DNA from: JAJISK01 sp046759185
Lineage (GTDB): Archaea; Thermoplasmatota; Thermoplasmata; RBG-16-68-12; JAJISG01
Length of the DNA stretch: 44,836 nucleotides
Direction: 5' to 3'
Assembly (NCBI GenBank): GCA_046759185.1
Contig: JBHIBO010000013.1
Coordinates: 1-44,836 of the forward strand
Shown here one piece after another: positions 16,707 through 25,710 of the stretch (position 1 is its first letter; the number at the start of each line of letters is the position of its first letter). The notes beneath the pieces are model-generated. The model was not told the DNA's origin. It was given only the letters and a program-made list of their open reading frames with translations, and did not search any database. The position numbers and the translations under genes are program-made.

Positions 16707-16840
16707 CCTCCCCCGCCTTCGTACTTCGGATGCAGGTTAGGATTCGGTCCCTGCCCTTGAGCCTTCGAGGCGCGGGCTCAAGCCTTCGCAGTTCCCCCGA
16801 GCCCGCTCAGGCTTTTCTGCGTACGAGGAATGCCCGCCTG

Positions 16841-17069
16841 ATGGAATCTGTGAACCGGGCAGAGAAGCTGACACGCATCAGGGAGCATTGGAAGCCCAGG
16901 ATCATTGGCGAGGTGAACGACGCCTACGTCAAGCTGGTGAAGGTCACGTGGTGTGGAGCATCGTCCTGTGGCCGAGGAGGAAGCCCACGTCCTCCTCATC
17001 GAACCCAAGTCAACACGGAATACAGGGAACGTCCGAGACGAGCGAACGACGGAGGCAGAGTGGATCTAA
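16841..17069 (+). pseudogene. Cupin-domain protein with its core deleted
   Basis: The first 35 codons give MESVNRAEKLTRIREHW, then KPRIIGEVNDAYVKLVKV, the start of a common small cupin. In another frame the region from about 16957 to the TAA at 17067-17069 gives RGVEHRPVAEEEAHVLLIEP and KSTRNTGNVRDERTTEAEWI, the usual C terminus. The middle, including the HxH metal-binding strand, is missing, and the two parts are out of frame. About 40-50 codons appear to have been lost by one deletion, so the gene should be inactive. An assembly error is the main alternative. Confidence 0.72.
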
Positions 17070-17148
17070 GGCGGCCCACGTTTCCGCAAGGCCGGTAGGA
17101 GGACGACCAAAGCCTTACAGCGCCGGTGTTATTCGCCTGCGAGGAGCA

Positions 17149-17544
17149 ATGGCGGGAGATCTTCAGAGGAAACTCCGGGTTCAGCCTGGCCTGCGCATGC
17201 TCGTAATGAACGCCCCGGAGGGGTACATCGAATCCCTGGGAACCCTTCCAGAAGGCGTGTGGGTGGAGACCGAGCCCGCGGGGACCTTTGACTGGGGCCA
17301 GGCTTTCGTGCATGACGTCGCGGAACTTCGGCGCCTTGCGCCCCGGGCCCGCGATGCGGTGACATATGATGGCCTCCTTTGGATTTCTTATCCAAAGAAG
17401 AGCTCGAAAATCGCTACGGACATCAATCGAGATGTCGCCTGGGAGGTCATGAAGGAGTTCGGGCTGAGGCCCGTGTTTCAGATCTCCATCGATGAGACGT
17501 GGTCCGCCCTTCGATTCCGACCGACCGAGCAGGTGGGGAAGTAG
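17149..17544 (+). CDS. DUF3052-like protein
   Basis: A 131-residue protein. LRVQPGLRMLVMNAPEGY, TEPAGTFDWGQAFVHDVAEL, GLLWISYPKKSSKIATDINR and FQISIDETWSALRFRP match a widespread small family annotated DUF3052, found in bacteria and some archaea. The fold looks like a truncated Rossmann/methyltransferase-like alpha-beta domain without a SAM motif. Function unknown. ATG 17149 has GAGGAG just before it. Confidence 0.75.
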   Translation: MAGDLQRKLRVQPGLRMLVMNAPEGYIESLGTLPEGVWVETEPAGTFDWGQAFVHDVAELRRLAPRARDAVTYDGLLWISYPKKSSKIATDINRDVAWEVMKEFGLRPVFQISIDETWSALRFRPTEQVGK

Positions 17545-17557
17545 CGACCGTCAGGCG

Positions 17558-17671
17558 AACGTCGAGCACACTGTCCACGGGTTCATGCCGTTGGAAGACA
17601 TCTTGGAGGATCTCGGATGCGAGTCTTGGACGGTCGGGACCGTACAACGCGTCGTAGTGTTCTGCGATCAT
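17558..17671 (-). pseudogene. N-terminal remnant of a SAM-dependent methyltransferase
   Basis: From ATG 17671 the minus strand encodes MIAEHYDALYGPDRPRLASE and ILQDVFQRHEPVDSVLDV, the standard opening of a small class I methyltransferase up to the start of motif I. The Gly-rich GCGTG that should follow is absent; after SVLDV the frame runs out of homology and into the antisense of the DUF3052 gene. The catalytic part is gone, so this is a relic cut within motif I. Confidence 0.6.
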
Positions 17672-17957
17672 ACCGTACCATCTGCCATGCGAGATCTGGC
17701 TCTCGCCGCCTATGAATCGAACTCGTGATTGTCCGATGGTGAATGCCTCCCGACGGGCCATGCGTCCAGGTAAGTGGAGTGGCCACACATATTTTCCTCG
17801 GGGTCGCGAGTCATCCTCTGATGCAGGCATTGTCTCAAGACCAACATACTCGAGCCTGGGGCTGGGGAAGATTCCATCAGGTATCGATGCTTAAGTAGGC
17901 GAGAGTTCTGACGGCCTCAAGTCAGGCTAAGGACTAGGCCGAACGGATGCGTTTCTT
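17672..17957. other. Spacer upstream of MMPL gene
   Basis: No gene recognised. GCTTAAGTA at about 17889-17897 is a TATA-like element about 65 nt before the proposed TTG start of the MMPL transporter and the only promoter-like signal here. Confidence 0.4.
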
Positions 17958-20900
17958 TTGAACGACGATAAGGGGAAGTCGGCCGGTACGCAGACAGAGG
18001 AAACCCCCCCGCGAGGTGAGGCGCCCGGAGTATTCGCCCGCCTAGGGAGGACGGTAGCTAGGCACCCCGTGAAGGTTCTGGTGATCTGGCTCATCCTTCT
18101 TCTTGCATCCCTCCCGCTCGTTTTCACGGTCTCGGAGGCGATCGCTCCCGGAACGGGAGAGTTTGACGCCATCGATACTGAGTCTACCCGAACGCAGGAG
18201 CTGATCAACGAGCAATTCCCAGGGTCCCTTCCAAATTCCTCCGCAATCATCGTCGTCCAAGCCCCGGACGTCACAAACGACGCCACTAAGGGATTTGTCT
18301 TGGACTTGGAGGACGAGCTTCTCGCCCCGGGGACCCTAGAAGACGTTGAGACCTTCGTCACTGTCTACAGCATACAGCAGGCCTTAGTCGAGGAAACAGC
18401 CATCGCTGTCGGACCAGGCATCTACACCCTCGAGGACGCCACGCTCCCTCTGAATGCTCTTCTCTTTGGCGTGCCCGAGGGTCACGTAGGCATCTGGGTC
18501 CAAACCAATTTCACGGCCTTCCTCGTTTACGGCGTCCCGGCTACCTACCTCGCCACTTGGCTAGCGACCGATACGAACCTTACAATTCCGGAGCGGGACC
18601 AGGCAGCCAATGCCACGACTTTCGCGCTCTTGACGTCCTTCGCCGATCAAGCCGGTCTCAACGCGTCGAGCCGCCAGCTCCTCTTCGGCTACTACGGACT
18701 CTTTTTCCAGTCGTGGGCAGCCACTGCAGGCAACACGACCTTGGTCGCCAACCCCCCGTTGCGCGCTCAGACGGCCATCGATGCGTCCGTTCCCCTCTTC
18801 GTCGGAGGGCTTCCAGATCCGCTGTTCACTGGGTTCGTCACGGCGGTCTGGCAGGGCTTTTCCCCGACGAGCTGGAGCGAAACGGACGCGATCAACGCCT
18901 TCGCCGACCAGACCGCCCGATCGGTTCTGTTCGAGGGTGTCGATGACCCCGCTGAGCGAGCCGCCCTCCAAGTGTACTACTCCTTCTGGCTCACCCAATG
19001 GAACGACTCCTTCGTGCCACCCGCGACCCAGGGGCTCCCCCCCGACGAGCGCCTGCTCCTGCTCGTGAACCCCACCATCCTCCTGTTCGCACCAGCGCAG
19101 CAGGATCCTCAGCAGGCCCAGCTCATTGGCGCCATTGGTCTGTGGTTCGGTCCGGCAAACGCGACCGATACGGACGCCATCCACGCCTTCGCCATCACCC
19201 AGACGAGGGCGCTCTCGGGAGGCCAGCTGTCCCCCGATTTCCTCGAATCGGTCTATGCCTTAGGCAGGGACCCTTCCCCGGAGGCCGTGGAAGCCTTTGC
19301 CAGAGAGGTCGTCCTGGAGAGTTCGCTGGACGCGTTTCCCCTGCCTGAGGAGATTCTTCGGCAGTTCGTGAACGAAGCCAGGGACACGATGCTCGTGACC
19401 GTCGCCTTCTCCATCGCGCCACGCGGCTTTGGCTCGCCAGAGGGCGACCCAATCATCCAGAACATCCTGGTGATCCGCGACACCATCTCCAACCTGCTGG
19501 CTGCCTCCTCCCCCCCGATCGACCGCGTCCTCGTCACCGGGGATGCAGCGGCGACGGCGGATGCGGCCCTCAGCGGGGCCGCCGATCTCCAACGGATTGA
19601 GCCGGTGACGATCATCGCCCTCATTGTCCTTATCGGCCTGTTCTTCCTCGCCATCGTGCTCCCTTTTGTCCCCCTGGCGTCCATCCTGATGGCCTTCGCC
19701 CTCGCCTTGGCCATGGTCTTTCTGATCGGGACCTTCATCGGAAAGGTCCAGGACACGACCCTCACCTTCCTGTTCACCGTCATGCTCGGCGTCGGGACCG
19801 ACTACGCCATCTTCCTCATCGCCCGGTACCGGGAGGAGCGGGTGGAGGGCCGGTCGCGCGAAGCCGCCGTGCGGACCTCTGTGACCTGGGCGGGCGAGAG
19901 CATCGCTACGAGCGGCGCGGCGGTCATCATCGCTTTCGGGGTCCTCTCCCTGGGCAGCTTCGGCCTGCTGAGGACCATGGGCATCTCGATCGGACTCGGC
20001 GTCCTCATCGCCCTCCTCGTGAGCCTGACCCTGATTCCCGTAATCCTGATGCTTCTGGGAGAGCGGGTGTTCTGGCCGACCTCCGGGAAGCGCTTTGCAC
20101 GGTACGCCGAGAGAGTGCGGCAGAGGAGGGCCCGCAGAAAGAGCTACTTCTACCGGGCCGCCGAGATCAGCGTCAACCATCCCAAGGCGATTCTCGGACT
20201 CGCCGTCCTCATCTCTCTCCCTGCCATCTACATTGCCTTCACGGCGACCACAAGCTTCGACTTCATCGGGGGGCTGACGGAGGCGGAGAGCATCGAGGGG
20301 ATCGAGCTCCTCCAAGAGAGCTTCGGAGCGGGTCGCCTCGGGCCGACCCAAGTGGTCGTGCGCTTCCCAACCACCATACTCGTAGATGGGAATCTGACGG
20401 CGGATTCCGCCGAAGCCCTGGAGGCGTTAAGTGCCGCCATCGTCCCGCTTTCCAACGTTCAGGAGCTAACGGGACCCACGCGGCCGTTCGGTACACCCGT
20501 CGACGGGACCAACCTGACGGGGTTGGGCCCAGGCGAGAGGGCGGCCGCCCTGGGTGCCATTGGAGAGGACAACCGGACCGCTCTAGTGACCGTGGTCTTC
20601 ATGGACTCGCCCTTCACAAGCACTTCCTTAGAGACGGTGCGTGCGGTCAGGCAAGAAGCGGCACGCCTTCAGGAGCAAAATGCCCTGCTTGCGACCTCGG
20701 ATGTCCTCGTCGGCGGCCAGACCGCACTGACGGCGGACTTCGCGGACCAGACGTCCGCCGAGTTTCAAACAATGCAGATCGTCGTGGTCATCGGCATCTT
20801 CATCGTCCTCCTGCTGGTTCTGGGCTCCTACCTTCTTCCCCTTGCTGCCATCCTCTCCATCGGTCTGAGCATCACGTGGGCCTACTCCGTGACCATCCTG

Positions 20901-21290
20901 GTCTTCAACGAGATTCTCCAGGCTGAGGTCCTCTTCCTCGTTCCCTTCATCCTCTTCATCCTCATCTTCGGCATCGGAATGGACTACAACATTTTCATTC
21001 TCACACGGATTCGAGAGGAGGCGCAGAAGGGGAAAGGGACCCACAAGGCGACCGTCGACGCCGTGGATCGTACGGGCGGTATCATCACAGCGCTGGCACT
21101 CATCCTCGCGGTGGCCGTGGGGTCGCTCATGCTCTCCTCCAATCGACTCCTGCAAGGTTTCGGCCTGGCCATTTCTCTGGCAGTCATCCTTGACGCCATG
21201 GTTGTCCGGACGTACATTGTCCCGGCGATCATGGCGTTACTCGGAAAGTGGGCGTGGCGGGGGCCGAAGAGGCTGCAGCGCGTGAAGTAG
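17958..21290 (+). CDS. MMPL/RND-superfamily transporter
   Basis: A 1110-residue membrane protein with two repeats, each one helix, a large outside domain and five further helices. The first helix is VKVLVIWLILLLASLPLVF (about 36-54). The repeats end in the RND signatures MLGVGTDYAIFLIARYREE and FGIGMDYNIFILTRIREEA, where Asp takes part in proton coupling. The first outside loop is unusually long, about 490 residues. MMPL proteins export lipids or drugs or take part in envelope assembly; cargo here is unknown. The only in-frame start is TTG 17958 (an ATG at 17947 is out of frame). Confidence 0.88.
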   Translation: MNDDKGKSAGTQTEETPPRGEAPGVFARLGRTVARHPVKVLVIWLILLLASLPLVFTVSEAIAPGTGEFDAIDTESTRTQELINEQFPGSLPNSSAIIVVQAPDVTNDATKGFVLDLEDELLAPGTLEDVETFVTVYSIQQALVEETAIAVGPGIYTLEDATLPLNALLFGVPEGHVGIWVQTNFTAFLVYGVPATYLATWLATDTNLTIPERDQAANATTFALLTSFADQAGLNASSRQLLFGYYGLFFQSWAATAGNTTLVANPPLRAQTAIDASVPLFVGGLPDPLFTGFVTAVWQGFSPTSWSETDAINAFADQTARSVLFEGVDDPAERAALQVYYSFWLTQWNDSFVPPATQGLPPDERLLLLVNPTILLFAPAQQDPQQAQLIGAIGLWFGPANATDTDAIHAFAITQTRALSGGQLSPDFLESVYALGRDPSPEAVEAFAREVVLESSLDAFPLPEEILRQFVNEARDTMLVTVAFSIAPRGFGSPEGDPIIQNILVIRDTISNLLAASSPPIDRVLVTGDAAATADAALSGAADLQRIEPVTIIALIVLIGLFFLAIVLPFVPLASILMAFALALAMVFLIGTFIGKVQDTTLTFLFTVMLGVGTDYAIFLIARYREERVEGRSREAAVRTSVTWAGESIATSGAAVIIAFGVLSLGSFGLLRTMGISIGLGVLIALLVSLTLIPVILMLLGERVFWPTSGKRFARYAERVRQRRARRKSYFYRAAEISVNHPKAILGLAVLISLPAIYIAFTATTSFDFIGGLTEAESIEGIELLQESFGAGRLGPTQVVVRFPTTILVDGNLTADSAEALEALSAAIVPLSNVQELTGPTRPFGTPVDGTNLTGLGPGERAAALGAIGEDNRTALVTVVFMDSPFTSTSLETVRAVRQEAARLQEQNALLATSDVLVGGQTALTADFADQTSAEFQTMQIVVVIGIFIVLLLVLGSYLLPLAAILSIGLSITWAYSVTILVFNEILQAEVLFLVPFILFILIFGIGMDYNIFILTRIREEAQKGKGTHKATVDAVDRTGGIITALALILAVAVGSLMLSSNRLLQGFGLAISLAVILDAMVVRTYIVPAIMALLGKWAWRGPKRLQRVK

Positions 21291-21396
21291 CCATTCGACG
21301 CTCTCCGCCAAGGTTGTCGAACCATCACGCTCAAATGCCCGTGAGACCAAACTTCAACTGCCGCTGAGTGATGTGAGCCTCCCGGAAGATGGCAGG

Positions 21397-22800
21397 ATGA
21401 AGTTTGAGACAATTAACCCCGCAACTGGCAACGTCCTCAGGGTGTACGAGACCATGTCGAGAGACGCGGTCTTCGACATCGCCCAGGCGTGCCATGCAGC
21501 CTTCCTGAAGTGGAGGGACCTGGACGTCCGCGAGAGGGGCCCGTACCTGAGGAGGCTTGCCGATGTTCTCCGGAAGAACACGGAGAGGTACGCCAGGCTA
21601 ATCACTTCCGAGATGGGTAAGCCCATTACCGAATCGCGAGCGGAGATTGAGAAGTGCGCGTTGGCGGCGGAGGTCTTCGCGGACAGAGGCCCGGAGTGGC
21701 TTCGCGATGAATCTCTTGAGGCCGATGGCAAGATGCACGTCGTCTCCTACGAGCCCCTGGGCGTCGTCCTCTCCGTCATGCCCTGGAACTTCCCGTTCTG
21801 GCAGGCCCTGCGCTTCGCCATACCCACGATACTGGCCGGCAATGTGTCCATCCTCAAGCACTCCAACACGGTGCCGGAGTGCGCTCTGGCCATCGAGGAG
21901 GCATTCGGGGAGGCCGGCTTCCCGGAGAATACCTTTCGCGCTGTCATCGCGGACCACGCGACGGTTGAGGAACTCGTCTCCTCCGATGTTGTTCAGGGCG
22001 TATCCCTAACTGGCAGTACCGAGACGGGCATGAAGATCGGCGAGACGGCTGGCAAAAGCCTGAAGAAGGTCGTTATGGAGCTAGGTGGATCCGACCCCTT
22101 CATCGTTCTTGATGACGCCAACATCGACCTCGCTGCCAAGAGTGCGGCCTCCGCCCGGGCCCAGAACACGGGACAGAGCTGCATCGCCGCCAAGCGGTTC
22201 ATCGTGATGGAGGGCGTGGCGGGCGAGTTTGCACAAGCGTTCGCGGGCTACATGAGCCAGCTCGTGGTCGGCGACCCCATGGAAGAGGAGACGCAGGTAG
22301 GCCCCCTAGTCAACGCGGCTGCTGCCGACGACATGCAGGCTTTGGTCCAGGATGCCTTGGACAAGGGGGCCAAGCTCGTAACCGGGGGGAAGAGGGTGGA
22401 AGGTAACGGTTACTTCGTTGAGCCCACCCTCCTGACGGGGGTAGGTCCCGACATGCGAGTCGTGGCAGAGGAGTCCTTCTGTCCCGTCGCCCCCATCATC
22501 GTTGTGAAGGACGAAGAGGAGGCCATCAGTGTAGCTAACGATTCAGAATTCGGCCTCGGCGGGAGCGTATGGACCAAAGACCTCGAAAAGGGCATGAGGG
22601 TAGCTAGACGTATCGAGGCCGGGACGCTCTTCGTCAACGCCATCACCAAGTCAGACCCGCGGATGCCCTTCGGTGGAATCAAGAAGAGCGGCCTCGGGCG
22701 CGAGCTCTCCAAGTTTGGCATCCGGGAATTCGTCAACGTCAAGGCCTTGAACGTGTACGAACAGGCGACAGATTCCGGCCCGCATAAGGGCGGAGAATGA
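21397..22800 (+). CDS. NAD(P)-dependent aldehyde dehydrogenase (succinate-semialdehyde dehydrogenase type)
   Basis: A full-length class 3 aldehyde dehydrogenase of 467 residues. The oxidation site is Cys262 in NTGQSCIAAKRF with general base Glu228 in VVMELGGSDPFIV. PWNFPFWQ, SLTGSTETG (cofactor binding) and MPFGGIKKSGLGRE complete the pattern. It is closest in style to GabD-like succinate-semialdehyde dehydrogenases that begin with INPATGNVLRVYE. ATG 21397 gives the family's usual start; GTG 21373 would add eight residues. Confidence 0.92.
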   Translation: MKFETINPATGNVLRVYETMSRDAVFDIAQACHAAFLKWRDLDVRERGPYLRRLADVLRKNTERYARLITSEMGKPITESRAEIEKCALAAEVFADRGPEWLRDESLEADGKMHVVSYEPLGVVLSVMPWNFPFWQALRFAIPTILAGNVSILKHSNTVPECALAIEEAFGEAGFPENTFRAVIADHATVEELVSSDVVQGVSLTGSTETGMKIGETAGKSLKKVVMELGGSDPFIVLDDANIDLAAKSAASARAQNTGQSCIAAKRFIVMEGVAGEFAQAFAGYMSQLVVGDPMEEETQVGPLVNAAAADDMQALVQDALDKGAKLVTGGKRVEGNGYFVEPTLLTGVGPDMRVVAEESFCPVAPIIVVKDEEEAISVANDSEFGLGGSVWTKDLEKGMRVARRIEAGTLFVNAITKSDPRMPFGGIKKSGLGRELSKFGIREFVNVKALNVYEQATDSGPHKGGE

Positions 22801-23222
22801 AGGCGTTGGACTCTTCGTCAAGTGCCTCGATAGGAGGTAGTAAAGTGCCTCGGGCACTGGCCGGTGGGGCTGCCGGATTTAGACCGGGGGCCTTGCCTGG
22901 CCAAGAGCCAGGAACCCCCAGATGCGGTTTGGGCCTAGAACATTCGCCAACAATCTTAGACAGGGTATTTCAGTCCCAATCTCGATGTGGGCATGGTCCA
23001 AGTCGGGCCTAGGTCCCAGTGGTCTCAAAGTCACGCAAGACGGCTGCTCCCTTAGGCCCATCAGACTCCCAATGAGCCATGAAACCATGCGGGCCATAGG
23101 CCCACGGGTTTGACCGCTTCGAAGACCGACGTGCGTCTCAGGGGGGCTCGAGGAGGAGTTTCGATTCACTCGCCTTGGCAGGGGGCCACACGGCACGGCG
23201 AGCCTGATACGACCCCGGCCTC
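22801..23222. other. Spacer with tRNA fragment A and a hairpin
   Basis: No coding gene seen. The spacer holds the degenerate tRNA 3' fragment at 22865 and, after it, a hairpin with outer GGGGG (22886-22890) / CCCCC (22915-22919) and inner CCTGGC (22895-22900) / GCCAGG (22907-22912). It separates two convergent genes, so the hairpin could help transcript ends. Confidence 0.45.
22865..22889 (-). repeat. Degenerate tRNA 3'-end fragment A
   Basis: Plus strand reads TGGGGCTGCCGGATTTAGAC and CGGGG, against the consensus TGGGGCTGCCCGGATTTGAA plus CCGGGGTCA of the other copies. One C is missing and the TTGAA is changed, so it is the most decayed copy. CTGGCC lies just before it as in copies D, E and F. 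It marks the left edge of the accessory region. Confidence 0.55.
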
Positions 23223-24074
23223 TCAGTGGTTCGCCTTCGCCTCCGCGGCTTTCCTGAACATGAGGACAGGAGTGCCCACCCTCTTTGCGAGCTTATCTTC
23301 CAAAGGACCGAAGTGGAATCTTCTGAACGCCCGTCGGGGGTTCGCACCCAGAATCAGCAGATCGGACTTGGATGCCTGTTCCACCGCCGCACGCATGATA
23401 GAGCGGGAGTGCACTATCTCATGCGAACTCGGCACTCCTCGCTCCTCGAGCACCCCCATCAGCCTGCGACCATAGGCCACGGTCGATTCTTCCAGGGCTT
23501 TGCGCCGCACCACGCTTAGCACCGTGACCTCAGCCTCGTGTTCCCTCGCCAGGAGAGCGGCGACCTCGGCTGCATGGGTTGTGTGCCATGCATGGCCGGA
23601 CAAGACCGTCAACCTCTTCGGCTTTTCATCCATTCCCATCCCCTTGAGAACGATCACATCACACTTTGCTACCTGAACCAGGAAGTCGAGGCCGGTACCG
23701 AACATGTGACCTCCCCCGCCCAGATGCTTCCCATGCCATGCCAAGATCAGCGCCTCAAGCTTCCCCTCCTCCATCGTCTCATGGATTGCTTCGTAGACCT
23801 TGTGCGCGATCTTCACCATGAGGGAGACTTCCACGCCCAGGTCTCCAGCGAGTTCGCGCAGTTTCCGGAGGGCCTTTACTTTGGCTTCCACATCGTCAAA
23901 CCTGATGGACTTCGGAGGAAGGACAAGTGGTACCTCAATCACGTGAAGAATCAGGAGTCCAGCCCCCCTCTCCTTGGCAATCAGGGCTCCTAGCCTCACC
24001 AAAGCCAGGTTGTCTGGGTCCCGCAAAGGTACAAGGACTCGCTTGTCGGCCTTCCGACCGGGGTTTCCATTCAT
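23223..24074 (-). CDS. Tandem universal stress protein (UspA)
   Basis: A 283-residue protein of two Usp domains. Domain 1 (about 10-145) begins KRVLVPLRDPDNLALVRLGA and ends AKCDVIVLKGMG; domain 2 begins KRLTVLSGHAWHTTHAAEVA and ends KSDLLILGANPRRAFRRFHF with GTPVLMFR. The ATP-binding GxxGxH/GxxxxxxxxG pattern is weak, as in the non-ATP-binding group. TATA-like TTGTAAAGG near 24095 predicts a leaderless transcript. Confidence 0.85.
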   Translation of the reverse strand: MNGNPGRKADKRVLVPLRDPDNLALVRLGALIAKERGAGLLILHVIEVPLVLPPKSIRFDDVEAKVKALRKLRELAGDLGVEVSLMVKIAHKVYEAIHETMEEGKLEALILAWHGKHLGGGGHMFGTGLDFLVQVAKCDVIVLKGMGMDEKPKRLTVLSGHAWHTTHAAEVAALLAREHEAEVTVLSVVRRKALEESTVAYGRRLMGVLEERGVPSSHEIVHSRSIMRAAVEQASKSDLLILGANPRRAFRRFHFGPLEDKLAKRVGTPVLMFRKAAEAKANH

Positions 24075-24211
24075 GCTGTGGACGCCACTCCCTTTACAAC
24101 CGCCTCACGCCGTGTATTCCGGTCAGGACATATCGCTTTTTTCACTCGGCATTGCCAATAAAAGGGGATGAGCTCTCGGCTTCGTCAGCGTGGGGTTTAA
24201 GGCGTGAGAAC

Positions 24212-24345
24212 ATGGCGGCATTGTGCGACAGTTATTGTCCGACGGATCGGTGATCTCTGCCAAGAACAGTGACCGCGAGCCAAACGAGGCCCACGAGATC
24301 GTCCTGGTTCCTCACACCACACACATTGAGGGGAATGAGGGGTTG
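24212..24345 (+). pseudogene. Secernin/peptidase C69-like N-terminal remnant
   Basis: From ATG 24212 the sequence reads MAALCDSYCPT, the usual opening with a candidate nucleophile Cys of N-terminal-nucleophile C69 hydrolases. After a frameshift near 24236, another frame gives DGSVISAKNSDREPNEAHEI and VLVPHTTHIEGNE, the KNSDR signature of this family. Homology stops after about 24345 and the tRNA fragment B follows 120 nt later. So only about 45 of the usual 400 or so residues remain. Confidence 0.65.
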
Positions 24346-24463
24346 CTCACGGTGCGAGATTGGTGGTACTTTCCCTTGGCGCCCGGCCAGGAGAGTCGAG
24401 GACGACTACAACCCGATATGATCCGCCGCGGCCTGGGAGGTCGAGATTTCTCCTCCTGGCTAA

Positions 24464-24502
24464 TGGGGCTGCCCGGATCTGAAACGAGGAACCGGACTGC
24501 TC
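24464..24502 (-). repeat. tRNA 3'-end fragment B
   Basis: TGGGGCTGCCCGGATCTGAA followed by ACGAGGAACCGGACTGCTC. The acceptor and T-arm 5' part are intact, the T-arm closing part is altered. The end CGGACTGCTC is shared with copy D but not with copy F, which points to a common source for B and D. Confidence 0.65.
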
Positions 24503-24542
24503 CACGCCGAACCGGTCGAGGTTACTATAGTGTACCATAGAA

Positions 24543-24550
24543 TACTATAA
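24543..24550 (+). promoter_or_regulatory. TATA box of the relBE-like operon
   Basis: TACTATAA lies 25-32 nt before the GTG start of the antitoxin at 24575, indicating a leaderless transcript. A second, similar ACTATAGTGT stretch precedes it at about 24524, which may be part of an autoregulatory operator. Confidence 0.6.
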
Positions 24551-24574
24551 GTGCGGGGACGGTCTTTACGGTCC

Positions 24575-24796
24575 GTGAAGACGACCACGATCCAGTTGAG
24601 CGGACAGATGAAGAAGACCCTTGAGGGCATGAAGCTGCATCCCCGCGAGACTTACGAAGAGGTTCTGGAGAGGCTCCTAGAAGATCTCCGGGAGTTGAGC
24701 GACCAGACCAAAGAAGAGATCGAGCGGGCAATCCGCGAGATTGAGAGAGGAAAATATCGAACTCACGATCAGCTCAAGGCCGAACTCGACCTCTGA
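24575..24796 (+). CDS. RelB-like antitoxin
   Basis: A 73-residue acidic-tailed protein starting MKTTTIQLSGQMKKTLEGMK, a ribbon-helix-helix-like or RelB-like N-terminal DNA-binding segment. The helical middle contains ETYEEVLERLLEDLRELSDQ, and the C-terminal part, ERGKYRTHDQLKAELDL, should wrap the toxin. The stop overlaps the toxin ATG (TGATG), the usual coupled layout. GTG is chosen because of the TATA box. Confidence 0.85.
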   Translation: MKTTTIQLSGQMKKTLEGMKLHPRETYEEVLERLLEDLRELSDQTKEEIERAIREIERGKYRTHDQLKAELDL

Positions 24797-25050
24797 TGGC
24801 CTTCGAGATCATCTGGTCCGACTCGGCCACGAGGCAGCTAAAGAAACTCGATCGGACGGTGGCCCGCAGGATCTTCGCAAGGGTCGGCGACCTCCAGGAG
24901 AACCCCTTTCCGCACGTCCGGAGACTCGTGAACTCTCCGTATTTTCGCCTCCGGGTAGGCGATTATCGAGTCATCATGGACATCGAGCGCGACGTCCTAC
25001 GGATTCTCGTTCTGAAGGTGGGCCATCGCGAGTCGATCTACGGAAGGTGA
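24796..25050 (+). CDS. RelE/ParE-family toxin
   Basis: An 84-residue toxin. WSDSATRQLKKLDRTVARRI opens with the RelE helices, and SPYFRLRVGDYRVIMDIERD followed by VLRILVLKVGHRESIYGR is the classic RelE C terminus, including the Arg of RVGDYR and the basic end that act on mRNA in the ribosome. It ends 17 nt from the convergent methyltransferase gene. Next to tRNA fragment B, so it may be on a mobile segment. Confidence 0.9.
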   Translation: MAFEIIWSDSATRQLKKLDRTVARRIFARVGDLQENPFPHVRRLVNSPYFRLRVGDYRVIMDIERDVLRILVLKVGHRESIYGR

Positions 25051-25067
25051 CCCGGAGTTGCTACGAC

Positions 25068-25691
25068 CTAAGCCTTCTGCCCGAGGACGTAGAAGGTTCT
25101 CTCGGGCTCCCCCTGGAACTCCTCCTCTTCGATGGAGGCACTCAGAACTCCGAATCCCACCTCCGCGAGCATCTGCCGGTAGTCCTCCGGACCGAAGTGC
25201 GACCAATGCATCCTTACGCCGAACGGCTTGTACTCTTCTGTACCAACCCAGGCGTCCGAGCCCAGAGTCACGAGAAGGAGCCCTCCCCTCCTCAGCAGTT
25301 TGTGAAATACCTCGAGGAGTCCCCGGTGCTCCTCCCGCGGGACGTGGATGATGGCGTAGAAGGAGACCACGGCATCGAAGGTCCCTGGGGGGAAAGACAG
25401 CCGCGTCATGTCTGCCTTCAGAAAGGAAGCTTCTGGGACGAGGGTTCGAGCGCGTTCAATCTGCCGTGACGAGAGGTCGACGCCCGTGACATCGTGGCGC
25501 TCCGCGAGCACCTTGGTGATTGGAATTCCTGAGCCGCAGCCGGCGTCTAGGATTTTCGAGCCAGGCGGAAGCCGCTCCAGAAGGAGCCCGATGTAAGTCT
25601 CGTTCCTTTGCCTCATCCCCCGTCGGGCGTCGGTGTAGGCCTCGACGATGCGATCGTAGCCTTCTTCCACGATCCGTTTCTCTTCGCTCAT
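25068..25691 (-). CDS. Class I SAM-dependent methyltransferase
   Basis: A 207-residue enzyme. Motif I is KILDAGCGSGIPITKVLAE (about 47), then DVTGVDLSSRQIERAR (motif II), FLKADMTRLSFPPGTFDAVV (post II/III) and YAIIHVPREEHRGLLEVFHK. The type resembles small-molecule methyltransferases close to UbiE/Tam. Substrate unknown. The start ATG 25691 lies 20 nt from tRNA fragment C, so its promoter would overlap that fragment. Confidence 0.88.
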   Translation of the reverse strand: MSEEKRIVEEGYDRIVEAYTDARRGMRQRNETYIGLLLERLPPGSKILDAGCGSGIPITKVLAERHDVTGVDLSSRQIERARTLVPEASFLKADMTRLSFPPGTFDAVVSFYAIIHVPREEHRGLLEVFHKLLRRGGLLLVTLGSDAWVGTEEYKPFGVRMHWSHFGPEDYRQMLAEVGFGVLSASIEEEEFQGEPERTFYVLGQKA

Positions 25692-25710
25692 TCCCCTTTA
25701 CCACACTGAA

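Noticed and set aside
19260..20351. 363-residue frame on the minus strand
   Set aside because: Antisense to the MMPL gene; Asp/Glu/Gly-rich low complexity.
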